From positions 1 through 32,865 of the forward strand of contig JAFPZX010000123.1 of assembly GCA_017417055.1 (NCBI GenBank): a DNA stretch of 32,865 bases, given 5' to 3'. This document shows, piece after piece, positions 25,001 through 32,710 of the stretch (the stretch's first letter is position 1; the number at the start of each line of letters is the position of its first letter). The notes below the pieces were generated by a model. That model made no database searches. It worked only from the letters and a program-made list of their open reading frames with translations, and was not told where the DNA came from. The translations under genes were made by a program, and so were the position numbers. The DNA comes from Anaerolineaceae bacterium. Its GTDB lineage: Bacteria; Chloroflexota; Anaerolineae; Anaerolineales; Anaerolineaceae.

Positions 25001-25642
25001 AGCCCGCTTTGCCTGACGTTCCAATGAATGAACACGCGGCTCCAACTCGCTCAAAATATCATTGACACGTTCCAGGTTTCTGGCAGTCTCTTTGAGCCGG
25101 ATCAATGCCTCCTCGCGTCGGCTGCGGAACAGACCAATTCCGGCTGCTTCCTCGAAAAAGCGTCTGCGGTCTTCAGGAGATGCGGAAAGAGCATTATCGA
25201 TCAGGCCCTGTCCGATGATCGTATAAGTTCGCTCGGAAAGTCCGGACTGGGCTAACAATTCGTTGACATCTTTCAGACGAACCTTCTGTCCATTGATCAA
25301 ATATTCGTTCTGTCCGTCCCGATACGCCCGGCGTGTGATCGCGACCTCCACGTAATCCATAGGAAGCCAATGATCAGTATTGTCAAAGGTGATCGTCGCA
25401 GAAGCCATGGACGCACGGGCTTTTTTGTCAGACCCGGAAAAAATCATATCCATGGTTTTTCGTCCGCGTAAAACCGTATAGGATTGTTCTCCCAGCACCC
25501 AGCGTATCGCGTCGGAGATATTTGATTTTCCAGAACCGTTCGGACCAACGATAGCGGTAATTGGCAGCGGGAACTCAAAAAAGACCTTGTTCGCAAAGGT
25601 CTTATATCCCTGCAGCTCGATAGATTTCATCCTCGGAGGCAC
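22040..25642 (-). CDS. smc: Chromosome segregation protein SMC
   Basis: The 1200-residue protein is a full-length SMC: an N-terminal ATPase half with Walker A VGPNGSGKSN (about 31-40), then a long coiled coil to about 500. The hinge (about 500-680) includes GLIQSQIQSF and LGDELDAVLMN. A second coiled coil follows, then the C-terminal half with signature LLSGGERSLT (about 1100) and Walker B FCVMDEVDAALDE (about 1130-1142). It organises and helps separate chromosomes with ScpA and ScpB. I chose the GTG at 25642, which has AGGTGA before it; the ATG four codons later has GAGG far too close. It is 26 bases after rnc in the same operon. Its last codon and stop are in the heptamer arm. Confidence 0.97.
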   Translation of the reverse strand: MPPRMKSIELQGYKTFANKVFFEFPLPITAIVGPNGSGKSNISDAIRWVLGEQSYTVLRGRKTMDMIFSGSDKKARASMASATITFDNTDHWLPMDYVEVAITRRAYRDGQNEYLINGQKVRLKDVNELLAQSGLSERTYTIIGQGLIDNALSASPEDRRRFFEEAAGIGLFRSRREEALIRLKETARNLERVNDILSELEPRVHSLERQAKRAAEYAHVTDELKLLLREWYGYHWHHTQQDLLVVRERFTQQEKRTNQVRAQFEMLDEGLRKKRDDIRELRLKISELHNQAAEIHKRIEQLTRENAILDERKNAALAQVRSRQDESALLDEEQKLIEERGKELESSLVSLQSDEKEAAEQKASYTAELNKRMAELNEMRAALRAKRDEQDKLESKLIRLKARHDDLDERTSKLEESLNGLRITLERLETGLRTFQRDNQKFYDAQQQNEEKLAALNNEITDMEKQLGGQESELRDARSEKNKVDSALSKVSARLDVLVDAEKHFSGMNRGAQYIAQSAEKGLIQSQIQSFQSMLDVPPEYETAAAAALGDELDAVLMNMDEWTRAMDLLNQAQSGRAVLLPDAAESREKSTVPFDAYEGTKPLLSVLNCTEEVRPVMERVLAGTWLAESREKAMTLRNLLKPGERIVTKEGDLFRSDGSVVSGSEGRQKLLSRTREIRELTEEKQKIEEQSSALAKQISDAETTIRQLREAVKSRQAERTKLQSSGLELQRKLNQLAVEKEKQTQAAAFQRQRLNDAVTQIEGNNQQIEEIAAQITELEKGREGFRAEIRGMQDQINKIQLNELQDQVQHWNVNCAVLKKSISEAETRIRENKAEAEKNQKKKNQLAERIVSGEQSSKALDEQIAKLKEKINEENQFSAEIIEKTTPVEAELKRGEEQLNIDQKAFQEKQQLVVSAERMLAQAQVEVTRQDDRLEALKKRIEDDLGMVNFMYDEKIEGQKTLPLGEMVSELPQVEILSENLEEQMQRLKNHLRRMGAVNPESITEFAESSERYEFLKTQMADLKKADADLRQVIAELDRMMENAFLATFDKVQAEFKQMFVRLFGGGSARLALTDPNDVNSSGIEIEAKLPGHREQELSLLSGGERSLTSVALIFSLLRVSPTPFCVMDEVDAALDEANVGRFCDLLKELSKDTQFLVITHNRNTVEASNVIYGITMSADSTSQVVSLKLDEIKGDILK

Positions 25643-25668
25643 AGCTTCACCTGTCTACGTAATTTGTT

Positions 25669-26406
25669 TTATTGATTATCGGAAGCAGCAGCGCCGTATA
25701 CACCATAGCCAAGATTTTCCAGCGCATTTTGAGCAGCCTGTTTCGCAGCATTTTGTTTACTGGAACCCTGTCCGATACCGAGAGATTTGTCCCCGATACG
25801 AACCTCTATTTCATAAATTTTGGAATGATCCGGCCCCAGCTCCCGCACAACTTCGTAATGCGGAACCGGCATGTTTTTCGACTGAAGGATCTCCTGCAAA
25901 CGGCTCTTGGCATCATCGTCTTTGTGATTCAGGATAATATCGTCAATAGCTCCTTCCATAAAAGGCATCACAAAGGTTTTCACAGCCTCAAGGCCCTGAT
26001 CCAGATATAACGCCCCGACCAATGCCTCAAACGCGTCACAAAGCAACGCTGTTTTTGATTTTCCACTGGCAAGATACTCCCCGCGTCCCAACCGCAGTGC
26101 CTGTCCCAAATCAATAGAGCGGGCAAATTCAGCCAATGTCGTTGTCTGAACCAATGCGGATCGATATTTGGAGAGATGTCCTTCTTTCATTTCCGGGAAT
26201 TTATTGTAAAGCCAGGCCCCGATCATGAAATCCAGAACCGCATCTCCCAAAAATTCCAAACGCTCGTTATCTTCGATGGCATCCGGGTGTTCATTCAAAA
26301 AAGAGCTGTGAGTCAACGCACGGCACAGCAGCATATAATCATTAAATTTTAAACCGATACGGTGCGCAAAATGCTCCGGCATTTCATAATTGGGACTCGC
26401 TGTCAT
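25669..26406 (-). CDS. rnc: Ribonuclease III
   Basis: The 245-residue product has the RNase III signature NERLEFLGDAVLD at 47-59 with the catalytic acids, the second acidic site DAFEALVGALYLD at 124-136 (Glu127) and a dsRNA-binding domain at about 165-235 ending QNAAKQAAQNALENLG. It cuts double-stranded RNA in rRNA processing and in mRNA control. It is first in the rnc-smc operon, an arrangement seen in many bacteria. The leader of about 100 bases holds a 9-bp hairpin (26451-26485) that could be a self-cleavage site as known for E. coli rnc. GAGG precedes the ATG. Confidence 0.96.
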   Translation of the reverse strand: MTASPNYEMPEHFAHRIGLKFNDYMLLCRALTHSSFLNEHPDAIEDNERLEFLGDAVLDFMIGAWLYNKFPEMKEGHLSKYRSALVQTTTLAEFARSIDLGQALRLGRGEYLASGKSKTALLCDAFEALVGALYLDQGLEAVKTFVMPFMEGAIDDIILNHKDDDAKSRLQEILQSKNMPVPHYEVVRELGPDHSKIYEIEVRIGDKSLGIGQGSSKQNAAKQAAQNALENLGYGVYGAAASDNQ

Positions 26407-26450
26407 TGAAAAGCCTCATTAAAAAGAGTTAAGACCGGGAAATTTATTAG

Positions 26451-26485
26451 CTCAGGAATCTCTTCCGGATAAAAAATATTCCTGA
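26451..26485 (-). promoter_or_regulatory. Stem-loop in the rnc leader
   Basis: CAGGAAT (26453-26459) and ATTCCTG (26478-26484) pair, and the stem grows to about nine base pairs in the minus-strand RNA with a U-A and a U-G pair. The loop is 18 bases. It lies inside the predicted leader, between the promoter at 26512-26520 and the rnc start. Confidence 0.45.
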
Positions 26486-26511
26486 ACCAACAGAAGTCTT
26501 ACCTGAATCTC

Positions 26512-26520
26512 ATTATATCA
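26512..26520 (-). promoter_or_regulatory. Extended -10 promoter (TGATATAAT) of the rnc-smc operon
   Basis: TGATATAAT on the minus strand gives a predicted start near 26505 and a leader of about 100 bases before the rnc ATG. Confidence 0.55.
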
Positions 26521-26730
26521 TAAAACAGACGAGGACAAATGCAAGCCGCAATTACTGTGAATTTAAATCACACCGAGGTCTGCCTTTATGTTGTCGTGCA
26601 TCTGACACAAAAAGACTGCACTTCGTGTGCGAGCTCCTAAATTCATTTATCGCGGCACCTGTGATGGCATGTTGGATTAATCAGCGTGTCATTAATTATT
26701 ATTTTGCAATTTACTCTTGGAAAATAGCTT
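26521..26730. other. Non-coding gap with repeat-like and operator-like words
   Basis: The rnc-to-PNPOx gap (26407-26776, about 370 bases) has no gene. Besides the rnc promoter and leader it holds CGCAATTACTGTGAA (26547-26561), 12 of 15 identical to the core of the intergenic repeat at 6415-6429. It also has an inverted pair TGTGA-N7-TCACA (26556-26572) and a GCAC-TTC-GTG mini hairpin near 26617. The PNPOx promoter is probably TATAAT at 26731-26736. Confidence 0.4.
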
Positions 26731-26776
26731 TATAATTTTGCTATATTTGTCAATTTCAACAATCAGGAGCAACATA

Positions 26777-27253
26777 ATGTTCAGGAAAGTTACACGCATT
26801 AAGCAGATACTTCCGGAGGAAGAATGTATTTCGATTTTAACCGAAGAACCGAGAGGCATTTTATCCGTCAACGGCGATAACGGCTATCCCTATGGAATGC
26901 CAATGAACCATTATTACAACAAAGAAGATGGAAAACTCTATTTCCACAGCGGAATGCACGGACACAAAATAGAATCCATCAAACGCGATGCAAAAGTCTC
27001 CTACTGCGTTTACGACAAGGGCATCCATGAAAACGGAAACTGGTACCTCACCATCCGCAGCGTTATCATCTTCGGAAAAATCGAGATCATCGAAGACAGA
27101 GAAAAGATCTATGACATTGCACGAAAACTCAGCTATAAATTCACAAACGACAACGAATACATTGAAAATGAAATCACTCACTCAGGTCCTAAAACCCTGA
27201 TGTTCGCGCTCGTCCCGGAACACATGACCGGGAAATGGGTGACGGAAAGATAG
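26777..27253 (+). CDS. Pyridoxamine 5'-phosphate oxidase family protein (NimA-like flavin-binding)
   Basis: The 158-residue product is a small split-barrel flavin-binding protein. It opens [21 protein letters not shown], then [21 protein letters not shown] and [24 protein letters not shown], the usual strand order of NimA-type proteins. Members bind FMN or F420 and reduce small molecules such as nitroimidazoles, or serve as heme or flavin reductases; the true substrate here is unknown. I chose the ATG at 26777 because AGGAG lies seven bases upstream. An earlier ATG at 26717 would put the promoter inside the gene. The ABC importer starts two bases after its stop, so the two are in one operon. 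Confidence 0.85.
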   Translation: MFRKVTRIKQILPEEECISILTEEPRGILSVNGDNGYPYGMPMNHYYNKEDGKLYFHSGMHGHKIESIKRDAKVSYCVYDKGIHENGNWYLTIRSVIIFGKIEIIEDREKIYDIARKLSYKFTNDNEYIENEITHSGPKTLMFALVPEHMTGKWVTER

Positions 27254-27255
27254 TT

Positions 27256-30015
27256 ATGAAAAAATTATTGAAACGGAAAAACAGTGCAATTTATGAAATT
27301 TTTTTATTACTTCTGATCCTTGTCAGCATTCTTCTGCCTCAGCTCATCGGAACCACAATGGTCACTGATGACTCTGCCGGTGTTGATGAAAACGGTTTAC
27401 CGATAGCAACAAAAAATTTCACGGAACTTGAAGCGCCGGGCACAAAATTCGGTACCCTTACCGTCCGGGAATGGGAGCTGGAGATCCGCAAACGCTTTCC
27501 GGAAGGTGAGGTACAGCAATATAACAATTCAGCAAATATGTATGCCGCATTAGATGCCGGCATGATCGACGCTGCTTTTGGGTTCATTGATGAAAGACCG
27601 ACGATTGCAGGCACTCACCCGGATCTCGCATTTATTACAGAACCTTTTGCCTCCGTCGATTTCGGTTTTGGAACCCAGAAGGGCGAGAAGGGCCTGGTTA
27701 TTCTCAGAGAGCTGAATCTTTATCTTTCAGAACTGAAGCAAAGCGGCGAATATGACAAGCTGCGTCAAAAGTGGGAAGATCCAGACCGAAAGGGAGATGT
27801 GATGGGAGCGTACACCTTTACCGGAGAAAAGGGGACGCTCAAGGTCGCCACGGGAGGATTGTGGACACCGATGACTTATTATGAAGGAGAAACACTCACT
27901 GGCGAATTTGTAGAAATCATTAAAGGGTTCTGCGCTTCAACAGGTTACATTCCGCAATTTGAGGTTGTAAGTTTTTCTGCAGAGCTTGCCGGATTGGCAG
28001 CAGGTACATATGACATTGTGGCAGATTCGATCACAATCACAGAGGAAAGGCTGGAAAGTATCAACATCACAGATCCGCTGATGAAGGATGAATTTTATCT
28101 GCTCGTCAGAAGAGATCCTGTTTTGAAAGAAGTCCCCAAAGCATCGCTGTTTATTAAAAATATGAAAGACAGCATCCGGCGCAACTTTATCACTGAGGAC
28201 CGATATAAGATTTTACTATCCGGGCTGGGCGTGACGCTTTCCCTTTCTCTTGCCGCAGGCGTTTTCGGGACCATATTGGGGGCATTCATTTGTTTCCTGC
28301 ATATGCGGAAAAATCCGTTCATCCGGGCCTTTGCCGCTCTTTATATCCGCATTTTCCGTGCGCTGCCCGTGGTTGTGCTGCTGCTTGTATTTTATTACAT
28401 CGTTTTTCGAAACAGCGGGTTCAGTGCTTTCAAGATTTGTGTAATCACTTTTTCCATTGAATTTTCAGCCTATTGCGCGGAGATTTTCCGCAGCGGAATC
28501 AACACGGTACCGGACGGACAGTATAAAGCGGCTGCCGCGCTCGGTTTCGGAAAACTGCGATCTTTCCGCAAGATCATCTGGCCTCAGGCAATGGTACATA
28601 TTCTGCCGGTCTACAGCGGCCAGTTCATCTCCACTGTAAAAATGACGGCTGTTGCGGGATATATCTCCGTGGTGGATCTCACAAAGGCCTCGGATATCAT
28701 CCTCGCAAGGACTTACGATGCCTTCTTTCCGCTGTTTTTCACGGCTTTTGTTTATTTCCTGATATGCTGGCTCCTTGTGAACATGCTCCGGTTTCTGGGA
28801 ACAAAGATCGATCCCTCTGCGAGGTCTGTGAGCAGGGAAATTCTTGGCGTCGTCAATGCTTTTGATCCGGAACACGCAGAGGAGTACAATATCCAAAACA
28901 ATTACCGGACAGATAAGGATAATTCACCGTTGATCCGGGTGGAACACCTCAGAAAAAGTTTCGAGAACGTGACTCCTGTCAAAGATGTGTCTTTTGATAT
29001 TTCCAGGGGAGATATAATCTCTATTATCGGTCCTTCAGGAACGGGGAAAAGCACCCTTTTATATTTGCTCAACCATCTGTTGGAACCGGATGACGGGAAG
29101 ATTCTCTTTGAAGGAAAGGATACGCTTGCGAAAGGTTATGATTTCAACCGGATGCGTGAGCAGATTGGGATGGTATTCCAATCCTTCAATCTTTTCCCTC
29201 ACCTGACGATCATTGAAAACCTGATGCTTGCCCAGACAGAACTCCTGAAGAGAAGCCGCAGGGAAGCCTGCGAAAGGAGCATGAAATTGCTGAATATGGT
29301 TGGCTTGACAGACAAGGCACTCAGCTTACCTTCCCAGCTGTCAGGAGGTCAGCAGCAGCGGGTCGCCATCATCCGCGCTGTCGCAATGGATCCGAAAATC
29401 ATCCTTTTTGATGAACCAACCTCAGCATTGGATCCGACCATGGTCGGAGAAGTTCTCGCGGCGATCCGAAAGCTTGTCAAGGGTGGCATGACCATGGTGA
29501 TCGTAACCCATGAAATGCACTTTGCCAAAGATGTCTCAAACCGTGTTTTCTTCATTGATGAAGGCGTCATATATGAAGAAGGGACACCGGATGAGATCTT
29601 TAATTATCCGAAACGGCACAAGACCCGCCAGTTCATCAACCGGCTGAAAGCGTTCGAGATAAAGATACCGAAATCCGGATTTGACCTTCTGAACCTTATT
29701 ACCAGGATTGAACAGTTTGGATTCCGTAACATGATCAGCCGTCAGCTTGTCTATCGAATGGTGACCATCGCAGAGGAATTCTGCGTTCAGACGATTCTGC
29801 CCGAACTGAATAAAGATGAGAAGATCGATCTGGTTTTTGAATACAATGAGGAAAATGGGACCGGCATATCCATGGAAGTGACTTATCCGTCAAAGGACCG
29901 GGATCCCCTTGAAAGAGCCGATCCGCTTTCCCGGAAGCTGATCGAAAATGCCTGCCATGACTTGTCCTTTCAGTATAGCGGCGGTTGCTGCACAGTAAAA
30001 GGCAAGATCGAATAA
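27256..30015 (+). CDS. Single-chain amino-acid ABC importer: permuted SBP, permease, ATPase and extra domain
   Basis: The 919-residue chain has, in order: a signal anchor (about 12-33); an SBP C-lobe (about 55-180, ending in a helix of the LRQKWED type); an SBP N-lobe (about 190-290, with [16 protein letters not shown]); a permease (about 310-530, [10 protein letters not shown] plus PQA); and an ATPase (about 555-805). The ATPase has [27 protein letters not shown] and VTHEM. A C-terminal domain of about 110 residues matches the one on the separate ATPase at 3954. The binding lobes are in reverse order, so the ligand site would be circularly permuted. I used the ATG at 27256, after GGAAAG and two bases past the PNPOx stop; an in-frame ATG at 27235 overlaps that gene. 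It is paralogous to the 2-5045 system. Confidence 0.92.
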   Translation: MKKLLKRKNSAIYEIFLLLLILVSILLPQLIGTTMVTDDSAGVDENGLPIATKNFTELEAPGTKFGTLTVREWELEIRKRFPEGEVQQYNNSANMYAALDAGMIDAAFGFIDERPTIAGTHPDLAFITEPFASVDFGFGTQKGEKGLVILRELNLYLSELKQSGEYDKLRQKWEDPDRKGDVMGAYTFTGEKGTLKVATGGLWTPMTYYEGETLTGEFVEIIKGFCASTGYIPQFEVVSFSAELAGLAAGTYDIVADSITITEERLESINITDPLMKDEFYLLVRRDPVLKEVPKASLFIKNMKDSIRRNFITEDRYKILLSGLGVTLSLSLAAGVFGTILGAFICFLHMRKNPFIRAFAALYIRIFRALPVVVLLLVFYYIVFRNSGFSAFKICVITFSIEFSAYCAEIFRSGINTVPDGQYKAAAALGFGKLRSFRKIIWPQAMVHILPVYSGQFISTVKMTAVAGYISVVDLTKASDIILARTYDAFFPLFFTAFVYFLICWLLVNMLRFLGTKIDPSARSVSREILGVVNAFDPEHAEEYNIQNNYRTDKDNSPLIRVEHLRKSFENVTPVKDVSFDISRGDIISIIGPSGTGKSTLLYLLNHLLEPDDGKILFEGKDTLAKGYDFNRMREQIGMVFQSFNLFPHLTIIENLMLAQTELLKRSRREACERSMKLLNMVGLTDKALSLPSQLSGGQQQRVAIIRAVAMDPKIILFDEPTSALDPTMVGEVLAAIRKLVKGGMTMVIVTHEMHFAKDVSNRVFFIDEGVIYEEGTPDEIFNYPKRHKTRQFINRLKAFEIKIPKSGFDLLNLITRIEQFGFRNMISRQLVYRMVTIAEEFCVQTILPELNKDEKIDLVFEYNEENGTGISMEVTYPSKDRDPLERADPLSRKLIENACHDLSFQYSGGCCTVKGKIE

Positions 30016-30033
30016 TTCAGAGGATTAACTTAC

Positions 30034-31212
30034 ATGACAACACAAAAGAACTATCAGAGGACAAAACTGGCCTGTTACCTTGGTTTTGTCACTCAGGCGA
30101 TTTCAGCAAACTTCGTTCCGCTGCTATTTCTTACGTTTTACAGAACCTATGGCATTTCCTTCGCTGATCTCGCGCTCATCCCGCTGACATTCTTTCTCAC
30201 CCAGCTGATCGTGGATTTTTTCTGCGCAAAATTTGTAGACAGGATCGGTTACAGAAAATCTATCGTCATTTCACAGATCCTTTCAGGAGCAGGTCTGATC
30301 ATGCTGGCTTTTGTTCCTGACCTTTGTCCGCGTCCCTTTATAGGTATTCTGGCTTGTGTGATCATTTATGCCATCGGCAGCGGCCTGATCGAAGTTCTCT
30401 GCAGTCCAATCATTGAAGCCTGTCCGTTTGAAGGCAAGGCTGCTATGATGAGCCTGCTGCACTCCTTTTATTGTTGGGGAGCTGTAGGTACGATTCTTGG
30501 CTCAACCATCTTTTTTCTTTTATTCGGCACAGAAAACTGGCGCATCCTCGCCTGCATTTGGGCAGCGGTCCCGTTGTATAATATTTTCAATTTTGCCACC
30601 TGCCCAATTGAACCAATCGTCAATGAAGGGGAAAGCATGACCATCAGCCAGCTGCTGAAAACCAAAGAATTTTGGATTTTTATCGTACTCATGGTCTGTG
30701 CAGGGGCATCTGAACTGTCCATGGCGCAATGGGCATCTGCTTTTGCGGAATCAGCACTGGGGGTGTCAAAAACCACAGGCGATTTGCTTGGTGCCTGCTC
30801 CTTTGCGGTATTTATGGGGCTCAGCCGGATTTGGTACGGAAAATACGGAGAAAAAGTGGAATTATCCGGCTTTATGATTGCCTCCGGTATCCTGTGTCTG
30901 ATCAGTTATCTGCTGGCCGCGTTTGCCAAATGGCCGGTCATGGGTCTGGTTGGCTGCATGTTGTGCGGATTTTCGGTAGGCATTATGTGGCCCGGCTCCA
31001 TCAGCATTTCATCAGCCCGTTTACCCAAAGGAGGAACAGCCTTGTTTGCGCTGCTGGCCTTAGCAGGGGATTTAGGCGGAGCAGCCGGTCCTGCTCTTGT
31101 AGGGAAAGTCTCGAACCTGGCTGGAGAAAACATCCAGGCAGGGCTCCTCGCGGGTATTTTCTTCCCAATCGTTTTGGTGCTGAGCGTAATGATGGTGAAA
31201 AACAGAGGCTAA
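30034..31212 (+). CDS. Major facilitator superfamily transporter
   Basis: The 392-residue protein has about twelve membrane helices in two halves. The loop between helices 2 and 3 reads VDRIGYRKS, which fits MFS motif A. The helix-4 region (SGLIEVLCSPIIEACP) and the layout recall the FucP/FHS type of sugar-proton symporters, but the substrate cannot be told. It begins 18 bases after the importer stop with AGAGGA upstream. It is thus likely in the PNPOx-importer operon. No regulator gene lies nearby. Its partner role to the amino-acid importer could be export of a product or uptake of a second solute. Confidence 0.9.
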   Translation: MTTQKNYQRTKLACYLGFVTQAISANFVPLLFLTFYRTYGISFADLALIPLTFFLTQLIVDFFCAKFVDRIGYRKSIVISQILSGAGLIMLAFVPDLCPRPFIGILACVIIYAIGSGLIEVLCSPIIEACPFEGKAAMMSLLHSFYCWGAVGTILGSTIFFLLFGTENWRILACIWAAVPLYNIFNFATCPIEPIVNEGESMTISQLLKTKEFWIFIVLMVCAGASELSMAQWASAFAESALGVSKTTGDLLGACSFAVFMGLSRIWYGKYGEKVELSGFMIASGILCLISYLLAAFAKWPVMGLVGCMLCGFSVGIMWPGSISISSARLPKGGTALFALLALAGDLGGAAGPALVGKVSNLAGENIQAGLLAGIFFPIVLVLSVMMVKNRG

Positions 31213-31373
31213 GGGAACGCTGACTATGCTAAATCTGAATTACAAAGAAACATATGGGACAAAAACTATTTTCTATCCTCTACAAGTTCTGATTTTAGAA
31301 GAAAATAATTATTAGTATCGTCTCTAAACTATCTTTTTTTGTTTATAATTAAATTGCATGGAGGCAAATGATC

Positions 31374-31604
31374 ATGGAAAATTCAAAGATTATTTATTGG
31401 GCAGAGAATCAGATCGAGGCTGATTTGATCTGTGGTTTGATGAAGGAGTGCAATATTCCCTGCACACAGCTCAAGGAATCACTCGGGAAGTCCCTTGGTC
31501 TTCAATTCGGCATTCTCGGCCAAATCGCTTTGTCTGTACCGGAAGACCGTGCTGCAGAAGCAGAAGCAGTCATTTTGGATATGGATGTTCCCGCCGGGAA
31601 TTGA
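31374..31604 (+). CDS. DUF2007 domain protein
   Basis: The 76-residue product matches the small DUF2007 family, described as putative signal-transducing proteins. WAENQIEADLICGLMKECNIP is the usual opening with an alternating helix, and a late VPEDRAAEAEAVI helix follows. No catalytic residues are evident, and the role is unknown. The ATG at 31374 is chosen because GGAGG at 31360-31364 is nine bases away; the ATG at 31368 would leave only three. A TATAAT at 31344-31349 may be its -10. A strong terminator follows. Confidence 0.8.
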   Translation: MENSKIIYWAENQIEADLICGLMKECNIPCTQLKESLGKSLGLQFGILGQIALSVPEDRAAEAEAVILDMDVPAGN

Positions 31605-31630
31605 ATAGTTATAAATCATCATATTTAAAC

Positions 31631-31666
31631 AAAAAAACAGCGGTGATTTTTTCCGCTGTTTTTTTT
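31631..31666 (+). terminator. Bidirectional Rho-independent terminator
   Basis: AAACAGCGG (31635-31643) pairs with CCGCTGTTT (31653-31661), extended by A-T pairs to about 13 bp, with a 9-base loop and a T run. The A-rich left side makes it work on the other strand too, for the convergent gene at 31848. Confidence 0.92.
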
Positions 31667-31679
31667 GATGAAAATCATC

Positions 31680-31810
31680 CGTTACTGCTCATTACCCTTT
31701 AGGATCAACACACAGAACAGTTTTCTTGTGCAGGCTTCAACGACCAGGGAACCGCAGCCGTGAGAGCGTAAAAGCTCTGAGAATCATTGTGACCGTACGG
31801 AAAGTAACAG
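31680..31810. repeat. Degraded intergenic repeat relic sharing the CGTTACTGCTCA word
   Basis: CGTTACTGCTCA at 31680-31691 is identical to 6380-6391. An AGAGC-GTAAAA-GCTCT hairpin lies at 31763-31778, and GTAAC recurs near 31804, giving a loose inverted layout. No gene was found between 31605 and 31847. Confidence 0.35.
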
Positions 31811-31847
31811 AGGACAAGACAAACGATCAATCCAAAATGAGTTTCAT

Positions 31848-32603
31848 TCATTCGAATTTCTTGTGAGACTCAGCATGCCTTTGTTTCATAAGAACATAAC
31901 CCTCGAACAAATCGAGATCTTCTTTTCTTGTGATTTTAATATTATTCTGGCTGCCGTAAGAGAAATAAATCTTTTCACCCATTGCATACATCAGTGTAGT
32001 TGTATGCGGTTCAACAGTATGGATCACTCCGGTCTGAATTGCCTTTTTATATAAGTCCGAAATATAACCATATTGGAAAGCATGAGGGGAATTCATTACA
32101 GCTATGGTATCTCTGTCTATATATTCATCAGTATAATTTTCAGGGTCAGAAACTGATGAAGTATTTTTCTTTCTGCCTGATAATAACAAATAATCAGTCG
32201 TTGAAATTGCATTTGTTCCTTTCTCTTTGCAGACTCTTATCACATCTGTAATGATTTCAGATGTCACAAATGGCGATGCTGCAAAATGGAACAAAATGGT
32301 ATCATCCGTTTTTACTTTATCGGAAAGGTAATTCACCCCATTTAGCATGGATTCCTGAAATGTAGAACCACCTTCTGTAACCCAGGCTAATTTTTCGAAT
32401 CCATATTTTTCTTTTAATTCCCATATATAATCCATATATGGTTTTACACAAACAATCAGAATAGCATTGATATCAGGATGTGAATTGAACGCCTCGATCG
32501 TATAAGCAATAACCGATTTTTCCAGAACTTCAATGAATTGTTTCGGGATACCGGCCCCGACTCTGCTCCCTACACCACCTGCCAAAATAACAGCGATATT
32601 CAT
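31848..32603 (-). CDS. IspD/TarI-like cytidylyltransferase with altered motifs
   Basis: The 251-residue protein has the CTP-binding loop ILAGGVGSRVGAGIPKQF (6-23), typical of IspD, TarI and phosphonate cytidylyltransferases. The second site, GGSTFQESMLNG (78-89), lacks the Arg usually present in GGxxRxxSVxNG. FHFAASPFV (105-113) replaces the usual DAARPF, losing the Asp and Arg. So it may activate a different phosphorylated alcohol than methylerythritol phosphate, such as a glycan or phosphonate headgroup; that is inference. The gene is AT-rich next to its neighbours. GAGGAAAG precedes the ATG, and it follows the broken nucleotidyltransferase by 14 bases, so the two once formed an operon. Confidence 0.8.
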   Translation of the reverse strand: MNIAVILAGGVGSRVGAGIPKQFIEVLEKSVIAYTIEAFNSHPDINAILIVCVKPYMDYIWELKEKYGFEKLAWVTEGGSTFQESMLNGVNYLSDKVKTDDTILFHFAASPFVTSEIITDVIRVCKEKGTNAISTTDYLLLSGRKKNTSSVSDPENYTDEYIDRDTIAVMNSPHAFQYGYISDLYKKAIQTGVIHTVEPHTTTLMYAMGEKIYFSYGSQNNIKITRKEDLDLFEGYVLMKQRHAESHKKFE

Positions 32604-32617
32604 TATCTTTCCTCAAA

Positions 32618-32710
32618 TTACGAAAACTGCTTTTTATGAACTTCTCTTACTTTGATCAAATCATCTACATTGTCAATCTCTGCCCAGGAATATCCTTTTA
32701 TATCCTTAAC
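32618..32710 (-). pseudogene. C-terminal fragment of a second nucleotidyltransferase, cut by insertion
   Basis: Only the last 30 codons and stop are present. They read VKDIKGYSWAEIDNVDD and then LIKVREVHKKQFS. The WAEID block followed by an acidic DDL segment is the usual C-terminus of sugar- or choline-phosphate nucleotidyltransferases. In the same frame a stop appears at 32711-32713, and the sequence beyond looks unrelated. The main part of the gene should lie to the right of the insertion, outside the window. Confidence 0.65.
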
